DNA of 64,000 nt from positions 2,775,001-2,839,000 of the forward strand of contig NC_080583.1 of NCBI RefSeq assembly GCF_029962835.1. Reading direction: 5' to 3'. The notes under the pieces are model-generated. The model searched no databases, had not been told where the DNA came from, and saw only the letters and a program-made list of their open reading frames with translations. A program made the position numbers and the translations under genes. Source of the DNA: Magnolia sinica. Lineage: Eukaryota; Streptophyta; Magnoliopsida; Magnoliales; Magnoliaceae. Below, piece by piece: positions 1 to 11,596 of this stretch. Numbering within the stretch: position 1 is the first letter of the stretch; each line of letters begins with the position of its first letter.

Positions 1-480
1 AAATAAAGAAGGAAAAAAACAAAAGAGACGTGTTAAGATGGTAAAGCTCTGTGTATTTTATTGATAAAGAAAAGGGCCTATAAATAGGCTTTGCATCAAA
101 ACGCTTCAACCTAGCACTAAACACAACTCTTATAAAATAGGATTACATCAGAACACTTCAACCTAGCACTAACCACAACTCCTATAAAATAGGATCACAC
201 ATAAGACACTTTCTCAGCCACGAAATCAAATAACCAAATACCTAAAGACTTGGTCAAACCTACCAATGACTAGAGCTTCCAATAAATATTAATAAATATG
301 AAATAAAACATTTAAATCTTAACAACCTAGGCCCATTAATTAAAATTGTTTTTATGGGGAGAAATTACTAATATAAAGAGTTAACCATAAACTATCATCA
401 AATCAATAGCAAAGAGAATAATATTGTAGGAGATTGCCGTCAACTTGGAAAAAAAAGAAGCCAAATAATACTCCAACTAA
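1..480 (-). mobile_element. Possible LTR-like fragment with a 52-bp doublet
   Basis: Read on the minus strand, this AT-rich stretch has a TATA-like box (around 78-90) followed by a leader-like segment, the layout of a plant LTR promoter. Positions 100-151 and 152-203 are a direct doublet with a 52-bp period (shared core CTTCAACCTAGCACTAA). No coding domain, primer site or partner LTR is visible, and the left edge lies outside the window. The family is not identified, and the LTR call rests on layout only. Confidence 0.25.
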
Positions 481-589
481 TAGCGTCTACCATGAAGGAT
501 TACGTTTCACATGCAACCAATGGTTTTGATCATTGAACCATGGCCCCACTTGTACAAACTGAAAATTGAACCTTGTACTATGCAAGGGA

Positions 590-696
590 GGGTATCTTGG
601 AGGTTGATTGTCTGGTAACTTGAAGTTGATTTGCCCTGCTTTGGATGTTGTCCGTAGTGCAATAGGAATACTAGACAATCAACCTCCATGATACCC
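590..696. repeat. Small inverted repeat (24-bp arms)
   Basis: The segment 590-613 is repeated in reverse complement at 673-696, with 23 of 24 bases matching and a 59-bp spacer. It could form a short hairpin. No TSD or transposon termini were recognised, so it may be a tiny foldback element or part of a larger decayed one. Confidence 0.6.
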
Positions 697-700
697 TCAG

Positions 701-2529
701 AATGTTGTCATATCACACCTACGCACTCGATATACGAAGACCCGAACCACTACTATGTGTCTAACCCGAAGACAAATTGATGATGAACCAGAAAGAAAAC
801 AGTTTGCAATAAGTTGTTATTGACAATTAGAGAGCAGATAGCCGAATGTTTGAATGAATAATAAAAACGGAACTGGAGAAGTACTTTTATAGACTTCAAA
901 GTCACATTGAATGGGTGTATACGCACCCCTACTAACAGACATGGTTGTTGGGTTTTCAGTTAAGTTAGAAAATTCAAAACAAATGATTGTTCTGGAAACT
1001 TCAAAAAGGCAACAAAAACAGGCTTTGTAAGTATACTTGCACGCACTTACACCCCACACCCTGAAAGGGGCCTAAGCCCTATCCAAAATCCTTCTCTTAT
1101 AATCCCAAAGTTTTTCACTTGTGGAACTAACCCCACACCACTACAAGACAAAAGGCCTTTGTTGCTTTTTAAAAATTTGCTTGTTAGATTCAAAAATCAA
1201 ATCTTATTATTTGCTTGTTACATTACATATGATACTTTTAATGAAATTCCTGAGAGCTTTGTTTTCTAAACGGTAGACGTAATAGGAGTTGAATCGTATC
1301 GAATCACAAATCATATTGTACATCATAAGATTTTTATGATTTTCTTAAAAATATAAAAATATAAATAAAAGAAGCAATCATCCTTTTGCCATCAATATGC
1401 ACCAAGTAATACCATGTCATGATAGTGTTAAAGGATTCTTATCTTTTCCTCTTCTTCTTTTTTTTTTTTCCCTTCTTGTTGTTTTTGTCTTTTAATAAAA
1501 TTTCCTTAAAAAATATACTAGGATCCTTTAATTATTTGTTGTTCTTGTTACCTTTCTTGAATGTAAAATCACATTGGAAAAGCAACATTTGAATATGTAG
1601 AATGACGAAAAAAGATATTTTGATTTCTAACCATCATTCCACAATACATGCGAGTCAACATGATCGTAACCATCCATAAAAAACATTCCAAATAAGTCAT
1701 ACATCAATTTGGTGTTTTGACGAGTTAAGAAGTAAGAACAAAAAAGGCCCATGACTTAACGTTGAAGATAAGATATATCATTTAATCTCTTATAAAGAAC
1801 AAAACAAAATGATTTACTTTTTCTAAACAATTCTGTTTTTTCTTTGGAAAGGTTTTTTGTCTAAATGATTCTTAAAGCCCCTCCCAATTTAAAAACATAG
1901 AATTAAAGCCAAGTGAAGCTTAAAATAGAAGAAAACAAATATAATTTGAAACGTAAATCATTGGATTCAAATCATAAAATTGTAGGATTTATATAAAAAA
2001 GGATTCAAAGTTGGGATTCAAATTGTTTTTCTCAAGATTCGACTTAAATTGTAAATCATTTATCTTAAATCGTAGGATTTTGGGCCACACAAAACTATGT
2101 CTAACTTGGTGCTTTCCGAATCCGACCCTGTAAGACCATAAGGCATCTAACTCTTTCACAATTGAGACAATTTCAATAGAAAAACCTTAAAATAATTTGA
2201 TATTTAAAGACTTGTGGCGTTTTGAAATGCATATTTCCAACATATTTGTGTTTAAAATGGGTACATTTGAAATTCTATGTCCGTTTCTACGGTAAACCTT
2301 TCTTATGATGAGTTTGTATTACTTTGGATGGATTTCATTTGAAGTAATTGGATATACTTTGTTAAACATGGTCAATTTGATCCAACTTATCTAGCAATGT
2401 TGTTGATAATGGATGGTTTCTCGATCTTGTTTGACAAGCAATTTATAAATTGCATCAAATTCAGTGTCTGAATTTCTGTTTCTATTTTGGGGAATTGACT
2501 TTGTTTCATTACCCACTTGGAATTTACAG
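701..2529. other. Intergenic, AT-rich, no gene seen
   Basis: No open frame here resembles a known protein, and no RNA gene was recognised. The missing first exon of the downstream ARIADNE-type gene (normally an acidic stretch of about 45 residues) was looked for here and not found. It may lie left of the window. Confidence 0.5.
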
Positions 2530-5500
2530 GTAATCACAAAAGAATCGCTTTTGGAAGCACAGGTGATTGCTTCTTTTGCATGCTCTTGACTCTCTTTCAC
2601 TTCATCCCTAGGCTCTGAGTTAAGCTTAACGTGCTCATCCATTCCAAATTCTGTGCAGAGGGAAGATTTGTGCCAGGTAATGGACATGCTAATGCTGAAA
2701 GAACGACATGCACGCACTCTACTTATTCATCACCGTTGGAACGTTGAGCGTTTGTCAACAGAACTTGTAGAGAAGGGAAGGGATAGATTATTTTCTGAAG
2801 CAGGCGTGACTATAGAGGAGCGCAAAAAACATGCCTTGCCATGGTCATATTCACGGTCTTTAGTAACATGCAACATCTGTTTTGAAGAGGTTTCTCCAAA
2901 TGCAGTTACAACAATGGATTGTGGCCACTGCTTTTGCAATGATTGTAAGCATTCTCCTTCGTCACCACATTTTCTATGGTTTTGTTGCAACAATACACAA
3001 AATAAAGTCTCAACTTTCTTGTTTCTATTACTTCTACAAATTAAGGGGCTAGATTTTTGTGCTAAACAGTTCTTTTTTGCTGTGTTTATCATCAACTTGC
3101 TTTTTCATAGATGTGGCTAATGTACTGTACGTGATCTGAGCCAGTCATCAGGTTGGCCATACCCTGATGGGCCATACACCAAAAATCACACCGTTTGGAA
3201 TCCTAAGTTCCTAACCACCACTCTATTGGAGGAACTTCAGTGACGATGTTAGATGGTTAGAAGAAAAAAAGTTGATCAAAGCTCATTTGATCATCCATTC
3301 TCTCCTGAAATCCTCTGAATCCAGGTTTAGGAACTTGTCCAGTGGGTGTGAATTTTGGGTTGTGGCCAATCTGAGGTAGGACCTACTTAGTGATCATTTT
3401 CAATCTTGTAAATCTTGTCATGTGTGAAAAGTGGTTCACTGATCAAGTGAAAGAAAGAGAACTTTCTATTTCTTTTTCTCTAAATTAGGGGTTATTTGGA
3501 TGTTTCTCTATGTGCAGGCTGGACTGAAAATTTTATTGTTCAGATAAATGATGGGCAAAGCAAGCACATAAGATGTATGGAGCACAAGTGCAATGCTATT
3601 TGCGATGAAGCTGTTGTAAGAAATCTCGTCAGTGCGAAACATCCTGATATTGCTGAGCGTTTTGACCGTCATCTCCTAGAATCTTACATCGTGGACAACA
3701 ACAAGGTTAAATGGTGTCCTAGTGTCCCGCATTGCGGCAACGCGATACGTGTAAAGGGCGATTCTTATTGTGAGGTGGAATGCACGTGCGGGCTACAGTT
3801 CTGTTTCAATTGCTTATCGGAAGCACACTCCCCTTGTACATGCCAGATGTGGAAGTTTTGGGGCCAGAAATGCCAGGACGAGTCGGAAACAGTCAACTGG
3901 ATTACTGTTAACACGAAGCCCTGCCCCACGTGTCACAAGATCGTTGAAAAGAATGGTGGCTGCAACCTTGTTGTCTGTACATGTCTACAGTCATTTTGGT
4001 GAGAGTTTTTCCCTATTATACTCTATGTTGCAATCATTGAAGTTTATGCAGATTATGCATGTGGTGTAGATCAATCTCCATTAAGCCTGGTACTTCTCTC
4101 AAACTAATTTCTTATATATGATTCTCATGTTGTTAGTGATCTTGAACACAAACGTGTCGTTGCCAGCCAGGGATATGGTTTGTTGGACAGAGCACTTCAT
4201 GAGGCTTGATATGCTAACTTACCTGCAAATTTGAAAACCTATAATTTTTCATGAGATTTGCAAATCCCACACGAGTGCACACGTCAGCTAATACAGACGC
4301 TATCATGTATGCTAGTGTGGCAGACAGGTGCAGTATCCATGCCATCCATCGGAAGGGTACCACTATGTAGATTCCCCATCCTAGGAACCAGGTCCGTCCA
4401 CTAGTCAGGTGTGCCAAAATTAACTGAAAAAAAGTACAGTTGTGAAAAAATCGGCCAAAGTTCTCTAACCAATCCACTTATTTCTAATATCATGGTGCAC
4501 CTACTGAGTGGACCAACTTTATCTTTCACTAGTAGCATTGATACGTTGAGACCCACAAGATGGATGGCTTGGATATTTCACCTGTGTGCCACACTGGCTC
4601 ATGTGGTGGCACGTGTATTAGCCAATGTGTACACACGTGGGCTTAGCAAAGCTCTATTTGTACTATTGCATGATAAAAATGTTAAAAAATAGGAAAAAGA
4701 AATTAAATGGTCAGAGAAATTACAAAAAAAAAAAAAACCTGGGATTTTTTTTTTTTTTTTTTAAATAATTATTTCTAGACAGCAGTTTGTGTTGGGAGCT
4801 GGAAATAAGCTCCCCTGACATTTGCTTGCAAATGCAAATTAAAGCTGGTCTTTTAAACTTTCACCTTCTCAATGCAGTTGGTTGTGCGGTGCTGCCACCG
4901 GCATATCCCATACGTGGACGACGATTGATAACCACTCTTGTGTACGCTTTGGAGAAGACATCACTGAAAAAGCCGAGTGTGCGAAGCGGGACCTTCATCG
5001 ATACACACACTGCTACAACCGGTTCAACGCTCATAAAGATTCCCTCAAGCTCGAAAGCAACCTTAAGGAAACTATACAGAATAGTATATCTATCTTGGAA
5101 AGTAAGGAGCCTGGACTCAGAGACCATAGTTGGGCGATGAACGGACTCTACAGACTCTTCAGATCGAGGCGCATTCTTTCATATTCGTACCCATTTGCAT
5201 TGTACATGTTTGGGAACAATATCTTCAAGAATGAAATGACAAAGAAGGAACTGGTATTGAAACAGAACCTATTCGAGGACCTGCAGCAGCAACTGGAAGT
5301 AAATGTAGAGAGGCTTTCAAATTTATTAGAGCAACCATTTGATCAGTTTCTGACACATAAAGTATTGGAGTTAAGGTTGCAAAGCATCAATCTCGCCACC
5401 CTCGTCAACGAGCTCTGCAAGAAAATGTAAGTCAGCCATCATGAACTCTTTAGGATTTGAGTTTTGTAACACATGTCAACCTGATTTCCTTTGCAGGTAT

Positions 5501-5650
5501 GAGTGCATTGAAAACGATCTATTGGGTACCCTCCCACGGATGGTGCAAATTGCTCCATACAAACCGAAGGGTGTTCAGAGAGCATCGGGACTTTCAGTTT
5601 CATGGGATTCTGATCCAAGTTCAATGAGTACGGAAGCATGCAATTCATAA
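2530..5650 (+). CDS. ARI: ARIADNE-type RBR E3 ubiquitin ligase (5' exon not found)
   Basis: This is a RING1-IBR-RING2 ubiquitin ligase of the plant ARI1/ARI2 group. Such enzymes take ubiquitin from an E2 onto a RING2 cysteine and then pass it to a target. Exons by GT-AG and phase: 2530-2562, 2659-2944, 3518-3998, 4878-5426, 5497-5650, which join to 501 codons including the stop. The first seen exon encodes VITKESLLEAQ, an internal motif of the family. RING1 (CNIC, MDCGHCFCNDC), the IBR (WCPSVPHCGNAI, CTCGLQFCFNC) and RING2 (CPTCHKIVEKNGGCN) keep their cysteines and histidines. The family's catalytic cysteine lies in the NGGCN motif. The Ariadne tail contains LFRSRRILSYSYPFALYMFG. Arabidopsis relatives have about 45 more N-terminal residues and a longer C-terminal tail. 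The N-terminal exon was not found, so the gene is either split by a long first intron reaching past the window or 5'-truncated. The reading frame seen is intact, with no internal stop. Confidence 0.9.
3130..3400. mobile_element. Foldback MITE-like element in ARI intron
   Basis: Inside the intron 2945-3517, the left arm (GGCCATACACCAAAAATCAC and onward) is partly matched in reverse complement by the right arm (GGCCACAACCCAAAATTCAC on the minus strand). The arms are diverged and no TSD was found. It is probably an old non-autonomous DNA transposon. Confidence 0.4.
4257..4650. mobile_element. Foldback element, TTTGCTAAGCCCA family
   Basis: This 394-bp segment in the ARI intron 3999-4877 has long diverged inverted arms. 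The left end TTTGCAAATCCCACACGAGT pairs with the minus-strand right end TTTGCTAAGCCCACGTGTGT, and both continue to GCTAATACA. A second family member lies at 24716-25080. The superfamily is not known because no clear TSD was found. Confidence 0.5.
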
Positions 5651-6359
5651 AGTTCTTCAGCAGGATTCCAATGCAAATAAAGCTGGTATGAACTCTTCTG
5701 CACAACTCAATGCCCATCTGGGCTGTTCAAACCTAAGACCTATTGTGGATGGAGCACATCCCCAAATTCAAACTAACTAGATGATCTTCGCTGTCTGGTT
5801 TCACCCATTGAATTTGGACAGCTGACCATTTGGTGGGGTTTGCCTGTCTTTCAATTTACCCACTGATGCCTCACACACACACACTTTTCTCCATGTTAGC
5901 TGAAGAGAGATTGACATTAAGTGAAGAGAGGATAGCTGCAAAAAAGACCCATATTTTCAGTGAATATTAATTTAAGCACTTAGTTGGATTTGCCAAATGA
6001 TCTGATTCAGTGAAAATCACTGAAAATATCAAATTTCAGGGGTAAGTGCTGAGATTAAGTTTTATCAAATGGCCCCAGGACCTGCATTGCAATCTGACAG
6101 AAAATGTTGTGGGTTATATAGGAGCATCCTCCATCGTTGAATTCTTCAAGAGCAGACCTTTGGCTTGGAAGGGAATCAAAGTCTCTTGGGGATGCCATTT
6201 CCATCTCAATCTTGCTGGGGGAGGCAGTCAACAAGAGCTGAATCTGACCATCAAATCTGGAAACTATACAGTTGACATTAAATGACTGCACTGTAAAGAT
6301 GAATTTCTTTGAAGTTTTTTTTTTTTTTTTTTTAAATTATTTATTTTCCCACGTATATG

Positions 6360-6390
<31 letters not shown>

Positions 6391-7714
6391 ATAGATGGCC
6401 TGTGAAAAAGAGCATTCCGTAGTGTTTCTGGATTCTCTTTTATACTTTGCTCTGTAAATGCCTTCTTTCAGTTCTGTGCACTGTCTATTTTATATGTGCA
6501 TAGTCTCTATCCAATTTTGAGTTTCAATCTTGTGCATTCCTTTGTGGATGGTTAGGCTGGTTTTTATGATTGCTCACTGGATGGGGCCCACTGATGGGCC
6601 ATCACCTAATGCACAATTCAGATGAGAAATGTGCCAAATGATGGAATGGTTAGCTGCAATGCTGCATGCAGGCGCACACTGGTCTGTGAATTTATGTGGG
6701 TCCCACCTTGTAGTGACCTGGCTCGAGCTTCAAGCTGGTCTGCTCATACAGTGGGCCATGTACAAGATAACACGTAGCTGGTTTATCCAAAATAAAAATA
6801 AAAATCAACCACTTTAATTACTTAGTACAATGACAATCATTTGGCACTAATCTGAATGTCCTAACTGTTCCTGCAGTTAGTACTTTGGTTTTTAATATTT
6901 ACTAGTGGTGTCCATAATTCAGTGGTCCAATGATTTGGTGGGACAGACTATTGGTGGCCCATATACCAAAAACTTCTAGATCAAAAGATCTTGGCCATTG
7001 AATATCTGGCCTTATTTTGGTTGAATTGTAATTTTTTCTCTGTTAGTTGCTTATGAGTCAGGTTTGAGATCTGTGATTGTGAGATTTTGGTTCATGGACC
7101 ATTGACTCTGGGGCCCATAGATTCCTCAGTTTGGATGGTTGAACCTGGACGTTACGATACAACATCACAGGAGTAGGATTTCCCCAGATGGGTGAGACAG
7201 GCCCAAGAATCCCAACATGGAATAAATGTAGTTCTGATGCAACATGGTTTGAACGTTGTCCCTCTTGTGCCCAGCTTCTATAGTAGACCCATGGTTGGAG
7301 AATCCTAACGATTCCATCCCTCTCAATTCTGATCTGGATAATTTTTACAGCATCTCCCATCTGTCGTGTGTCCGTTGGGTAACCAATTACTGAATCATGG
7401 GTAAGGTAGGTGATGTACAGTTAGAGATGGTCCATTGAGTTACTGACTGTTGGTATGTGTTGATATGCATAACAAGTCATGAATTTTCGTATGAAATGAA
7501 GTGAGATGCCAAACAACAAAATAGAAATTTGGAGCAATCTACTTCTGGAAATCGGTTAGAAAACAAACAACAAAAAATAGTATTTCATTCCAGTATTTTT
7601 TTTCTAAAAATGTTACTTCCAAAAAATCGTTTTTCTCTTTTTAATTTCAACTAATCCAAACACTAACTAAAATAAGGTAAATATGATGTCAGGTGGGCCA
7701 CAATTCGAAACACT
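5651..7714. other. Intergenic after ARI gene
   Basis: The start of this stretch is presumably the ARI 3' UTR. There is a (CT)n run at 6361-6388 and a T-run at 6318-6333. Several GGCCCACT/GGGCCAT-rich pieces (about 6580-7370) look like decayed members of the window's foldback repeats. No coding sequence was recognised. Confidence 0.5.
6361..6388. repeat. (CT)n microsatellite
   Basis: Fourteen uninterrupted CT units lie about 700 bp after the ARI stop codon. Confidence 0.95.
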
Positions 7715-7723
7715 GGTGAAATT

Positions 7724-8261
7724 GGAAGCGGATTGCGTAGTGAGTAACTCACCACGCTTAGCGTACTGAGTAAACTCTGTGGGGTCCACCATGATTTATG
7801 TATTTTATCCGCTCCTTCGGTCCATTTTACCAGATAATTTTAGGGCTTGAACCCAAAAATGAAGCATATACAATGTTCAAATGGACCACACCATAGGAAA
7901 CAGTTGAATTGAACGTCTACTGTTGAAATTTTCTTGAGAGCCACAAAAGTTTTGGATCAAGCTTATATTTGTGTTGTACCTTCATCCATGTCTGTATGAT
8001 CTTATAAACAGGTTGGATGACAAATAAACATCACTGTGGGGCCTAGCAAGGTTTCAACGGTGGAAATCATTATCCCCACTGTTTACTGTGGTATGATGCA
8101 CTTGATATTTGGATATACTTCAATTTTGGGCTCAACCCCTTAAATTAGATGGAAAAACCGATGGACGGCGTGGATAGATTACATACGTACAAGGTGGGCC
8201 CCACAGAGTTTACTCAGTACGATAAGAGCGTACTGAGTAACTCAGTACGCAATCCGATTTC
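7724..8261. mobile_element. Mutator-like foldback MITE, copy 1
   Basis: This is a 538-bp element. It is flanked by an exact 9-bp TSD, GGTGAAATT, at 7715-7723 and 8262-8270; a 9-bp TSD is the Mutator (MULE) hallmark. The ends are inverted: GGAAGCGGATTGCG on the left and GAAATCGGATTGCG on the right, each followed by repeats of GTACTGAGTAA. Inside, the first about 190 bp (from GTGGGGTCCACCATGAT) reads as an inverted copy of the last about 190 bp, so the whole element can fold into a hairpin. It contains no coding capacity. The closest relative in the window is 51141-51679. Confidence 0.9.
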
Positions 8262-8725
8262 GGTGAAATTCTCTTAACCGCACATTTGTTTGGTAAACAT
8301 GGCCCACCTTATGATCATCCAGGCTTGGGTTTCTAATATGTACGTTGTTGGGATCACCTACGGCTATGATCTTTTGCACGTGTCTCCTCTCCTAAGAGCA
8401 CTTGAGCGAGTGCCCGGTAAATGTGCATACAAGCGGCTGCGTGTGGCATTCACTACAACGAGATTGTATCAAAAGCTTTTTCTATAGCTCTGCTTATGGG
8501 GCCCAATGCATTTTTCATACAAAATCCAATCCGTCCAGAGCGGTCATCCCACGAATAAAGTGAGACTACCGAAACTGAAGGTTGATCCGACCATCATCCG
8601 GGCCAACATATGAATGTTGAAGTTTTTGGGTGGATTTCCTTTATTTTCTATGATATGTAATGATCGATTCGTACTGGGTTTCGGTAGTGACCTTACAGTA
8701 CTAACGCATGTGCTAGAAAAGATCT

Positions 8726-9145
8726 GTAGGGCCCACCATGATGTATTTGTTTTATTCACCCATAGCACATCCATTTTTCTAGCTCATATTAGAGCATGAG
8801 CCCACAAATGAGGCCCATTACACAAAAAACAAAAAGAGGGGTGATTGAATGTCCACCATTAAAACTATTTGGTGGCCCCAAAGTTTTGAATGAAGTTGAT
8901 ATTTGTGTTTTTACTTCTTCCACATTTATGTGATTTTATCAAAAGGATAACTGGTAAATAAACATCATGGTGGGCCTTAGGAAACTTTTAAGGGTGGGTG
9001 TTTAACTGCCTCTGTCTCATGCAGTGTGGTGGTGTGGTCCACCTGACATTTATAAAAAAGTTGGCAAAATGAATGAACGGTATTGATAAAACACATACAT
9101 TATGGTTGAGCCCGTGGAGAATGGTGGACCCCACACAGACAGCTG
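8726..9145. mobile_element. Mutator-like foldback MITE core, degenerate
   Basis: It carries the shared internal core of the family: GGGCCCACCATGATGTAT at the left, GAGCCCACAAATGAGG, a centre with AAATAAACATCATGGTGGGC, and the inverted counterpart ending in GGACCCCACACAG. The termini and TSD could not be fixed, so only the core is given. Confidence 0.6.
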
Positions 9146-9225
9146 AGTATCTTCAGTCTACACGGACAAATACCGAACATCAGGCAGATCCCAACCCAGA
9201 CGCGGATTGTTCGCGAGAATCCAAC

Positions 9226-9731
9226 GGACGCGGATTTCCTGCGAAGGTTTCACAGGAACTTCCTGCCTAAGGATGCTGGGTGGGGCCCACGGAGATATTT
9301 GTGTGAAATCCATCTCGTCCATGCGTTTTTAGAGCTCATTTTATGACGTACTACCAAAAATTAGGTGTATCCAATACTTAAGTGGGCCACACGAGAGGAA
9401 ATAGTGGGAATTCAGTGAGCACCGTTGAAGTATTCTTATGGCCATAAAAGTCCTGTATCAGTCTATATTTTCGGTTTTTTCACTTAATCCCACTTGGAAT
9501 GACATTATAAACGGTTTAGATAGCATGTAAACATTAAGGTTGAGCCTAGGAAGGTTGGTGGAAATTTATTTCCCCAATTTTCTCTCCGGTGTGACCCCTT
9601 GAGTTTTGTATCTAACTTATATTTTTTTTATTGGTCTCGCTACCTAAAATTAGCTCGAAAAATGGATGAACGGAATGAATTTCTCACATAGCCCCACCCA
9701 GCATCCTTGCGCAGGCTTTCGCAGGAACTTC
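9226..9731. mobile_element. Mutator-like foldback MITE, copy 2
   Basis: This 506-bp element has an exact 9-bp TSD, GAATCCAAC, at 9217-9225 and 9732-9740. The left end GGACGCGGATTTCCTGCGAA and the right end share TTCCTGCGAA and AAGGATGCTGGGTGGGG in inverted orientation. The core between them is the family foldback. It carries GTGGGGCCCAC at 9280-9290. It sits 11 bp before the next copy's TSD. Confidence 0.85.
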
Positions 9732-9751
9732 GAATCCAACCCGTCCACCAC

Positions 9752-10283
9752 GGACGCGGATTGCATACTGACAGCGTCAATAGCGAGGTGGCTACTGACA
9801 ATCGTCTGTGAGCTCCTGTGATATTAATGTGTTTCATCAAAGCCGTCCATTTATTGTTTAAGATCATTATAAATCACGAGCCAGAAATGAGGGAGATCCA
9901 GATTTATAGTGGACCACACCATAAGAAAACTATAGCCATTGAATGCCCACCATTAAAAATATTCTAAGGTTCACTGTAATATTATTTTGTCATCCAAACT
10001 GTTGATTAGGTCACGTACACCTGGATGAAGATAAAACTCAAATATCAGCTTAATCCAAAACTTATGTGGCTCTTAAGAAGTTTTTAATGATGAGTGTTCA
10101 ATCAACTCTTTCCTACGGTGTGGTCCACATGAGATTTTGATATGGCTTATTTTTGGGATCATACCACAAATAGTCTGAAAAAATGGATGGAAGGCGTGGA
10201 TAGGATACATACATCATGATAGGGCGCAGAGTACTGTCAGTAGCCACCTCGCTACTGATGCTGTCGGCACGCAATCCGCGTCC
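9752..10283. mobile_element. Mutator-like foldback MITE, copy 3
   Basis: This 532-bp element has an exact 9-bp TSD, GTCCACCAC, at 9743-9751 and 10284-10292. The terminal inverted repeat is GGACGCGGATTGC at both ends, with a second inverted block TAGCCACCTCGCTA-like towards the core. The element is internally self-complementary and non-coding. Confidence 0.9.
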
Positions 10284-10292
10284 GTCCACCAC

Positions 10293-10760
10293 GGAAGCGG
10301 ATTCGCTGGTGTACCACACACCACCGACCTGACTAGTGTGATGACGTCATCCGTTCTGTGGGTCCATCATGAATCCATGAAGTATGTGTTATTCAAACCG
10401 TCCGTCCATTAAGCTAGCTTGTCGAAATGTTTGAATTGAAAACTAAGACAAATTCAAAGATCAAGTGGACCACAATGTAAAAGAAGTGGAGTTTGAACGG
10501 CTACTGTTGAAATCCTTTCGGGGGTCACAGATGTTTTGGATCAATACGAGCGTATTGGATATAAAATAAATGTTACGGTAGACCCTATAAATGTTTTAAT
10601 GGTGAGAATCATTATCCCCATTGCTATTGGTGGTGTGGTCCACTTAAGCTTTGGAAATAATCATTTTTAGCATCATTCTCTAAAATGATTTCGCAAAATG
10701 GGTGAACGGTGGATATAATAAATACATCATTCTGTGGCCCATGTAATTTTAATCTGCTTT
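10293..10760. mobile_element. Mutator-like foldback MITE, copy 4 (right end unclear)
   Basis: It begins with GGAAGCGGATTCGC directly after the right TSD of copy 3 and continues with the family core (about 10345-10745), including GGTGTGGTCCACTTAAG and CATCATTCTGTGGCCCA. The right terminus was not recognised. Confidence 0.65.
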
Positions 10761-10764
10761 AAAC

Positions 10765-11450
10765 CGTTCCTACATAGCTCGAAGAGCGGCAATGCTTGTC
10801 TTCGTACAACATTACCCACACCAGTATTAAGGAAGAGCAAATCTGAAATTTAAGTGAGCCACACATAAACTTTCTTGGGTCCACCCATCCACACTCTTCG
10901 TAAGGTCACTCTAGTAAACAAAAAATATTAACTTCTTCTAAAACTAATCTCACTGTTTCCTGTCACGCGGTCTACTTTTGATTTGGATCTGCCTCATTTT
11001 TTGGCCGATGACCTGACATGATCCGGCAAAATGAATGAGCGGCGTGGATTTCCCACGAATACCATGTTGCCCCACCTATCTTCCGACAGAAAGAACTGGT
11101 GGCAATCTGCGTTCCTCGGGAACTCAACTGTACCACATCACATGAAACAGTGGGGATACGAAACGTTCCTGTGGCCCACCTTGATGTCTTTATGAATCCA
11201 AACCGTTCGTAAGATGATTAGTACCGGAACTAACGGAAAATAAGAGCATAGATTTGATAGAAAACTTATGTTGCTGGCAAGAAGGTTCCAATGGTGGACG
11301 TTCAGTCCCCACTATCTGTTGTGGTGTGGCCCACTTGAGATTTGAATCTGGCTGAATTCTGAGACAACGTCCTAACATGAGCTGGAGAAACGGATGGACG
11401 AAGTGGATACAATACAGTCATCATGGTGGACCCCACAGAGCCTGTGGTTA
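10765..11450. mobile_element. Two decayed foldback MITE cores before TOD1-like gene
   Basis: Two further partial cores follow in series. One spans about 10765-11117 and ends GGCAATCTGCGTTCC, an inverted match to the family terminus. The other spans about 11120-11450 and has GTGGCCCACCTTGATGTC at its left and CATGGTGGACCCCACAGAG at its right. They end about 150 bp before the start codon of the DUF616 gene, so its proximal promoter is largely transposon DNA. Confidence 0.6.
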
Positions 11451-11596
11451 ATGGCTTTTTACACGTGGGTTAATGTGTTTTACAGAGGAAAGAGGATCCA
11501 ATCCGCCTTCTTCCCATTCATCTCCTTCAAATCTCAGCCCTTTCAAAAAGCGAGAAAAAAAAAAACAGAGAAGTCGGGAAAAAGATAGTGGCGTCC

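Noticed and set aside
2391-2717. 108-codon open frame on the minus strand over the ARI exons
   Set aside because: It overlaps confirmed ARI exons in antisense and resembles no known protein.
11588-11596. GTG at 11588 as start of the DUF616 protein
   Set aside because: A plant nuclear gene is expected to use ATG; the first in-frame ATG is at 11597 and gives a family-typical length.
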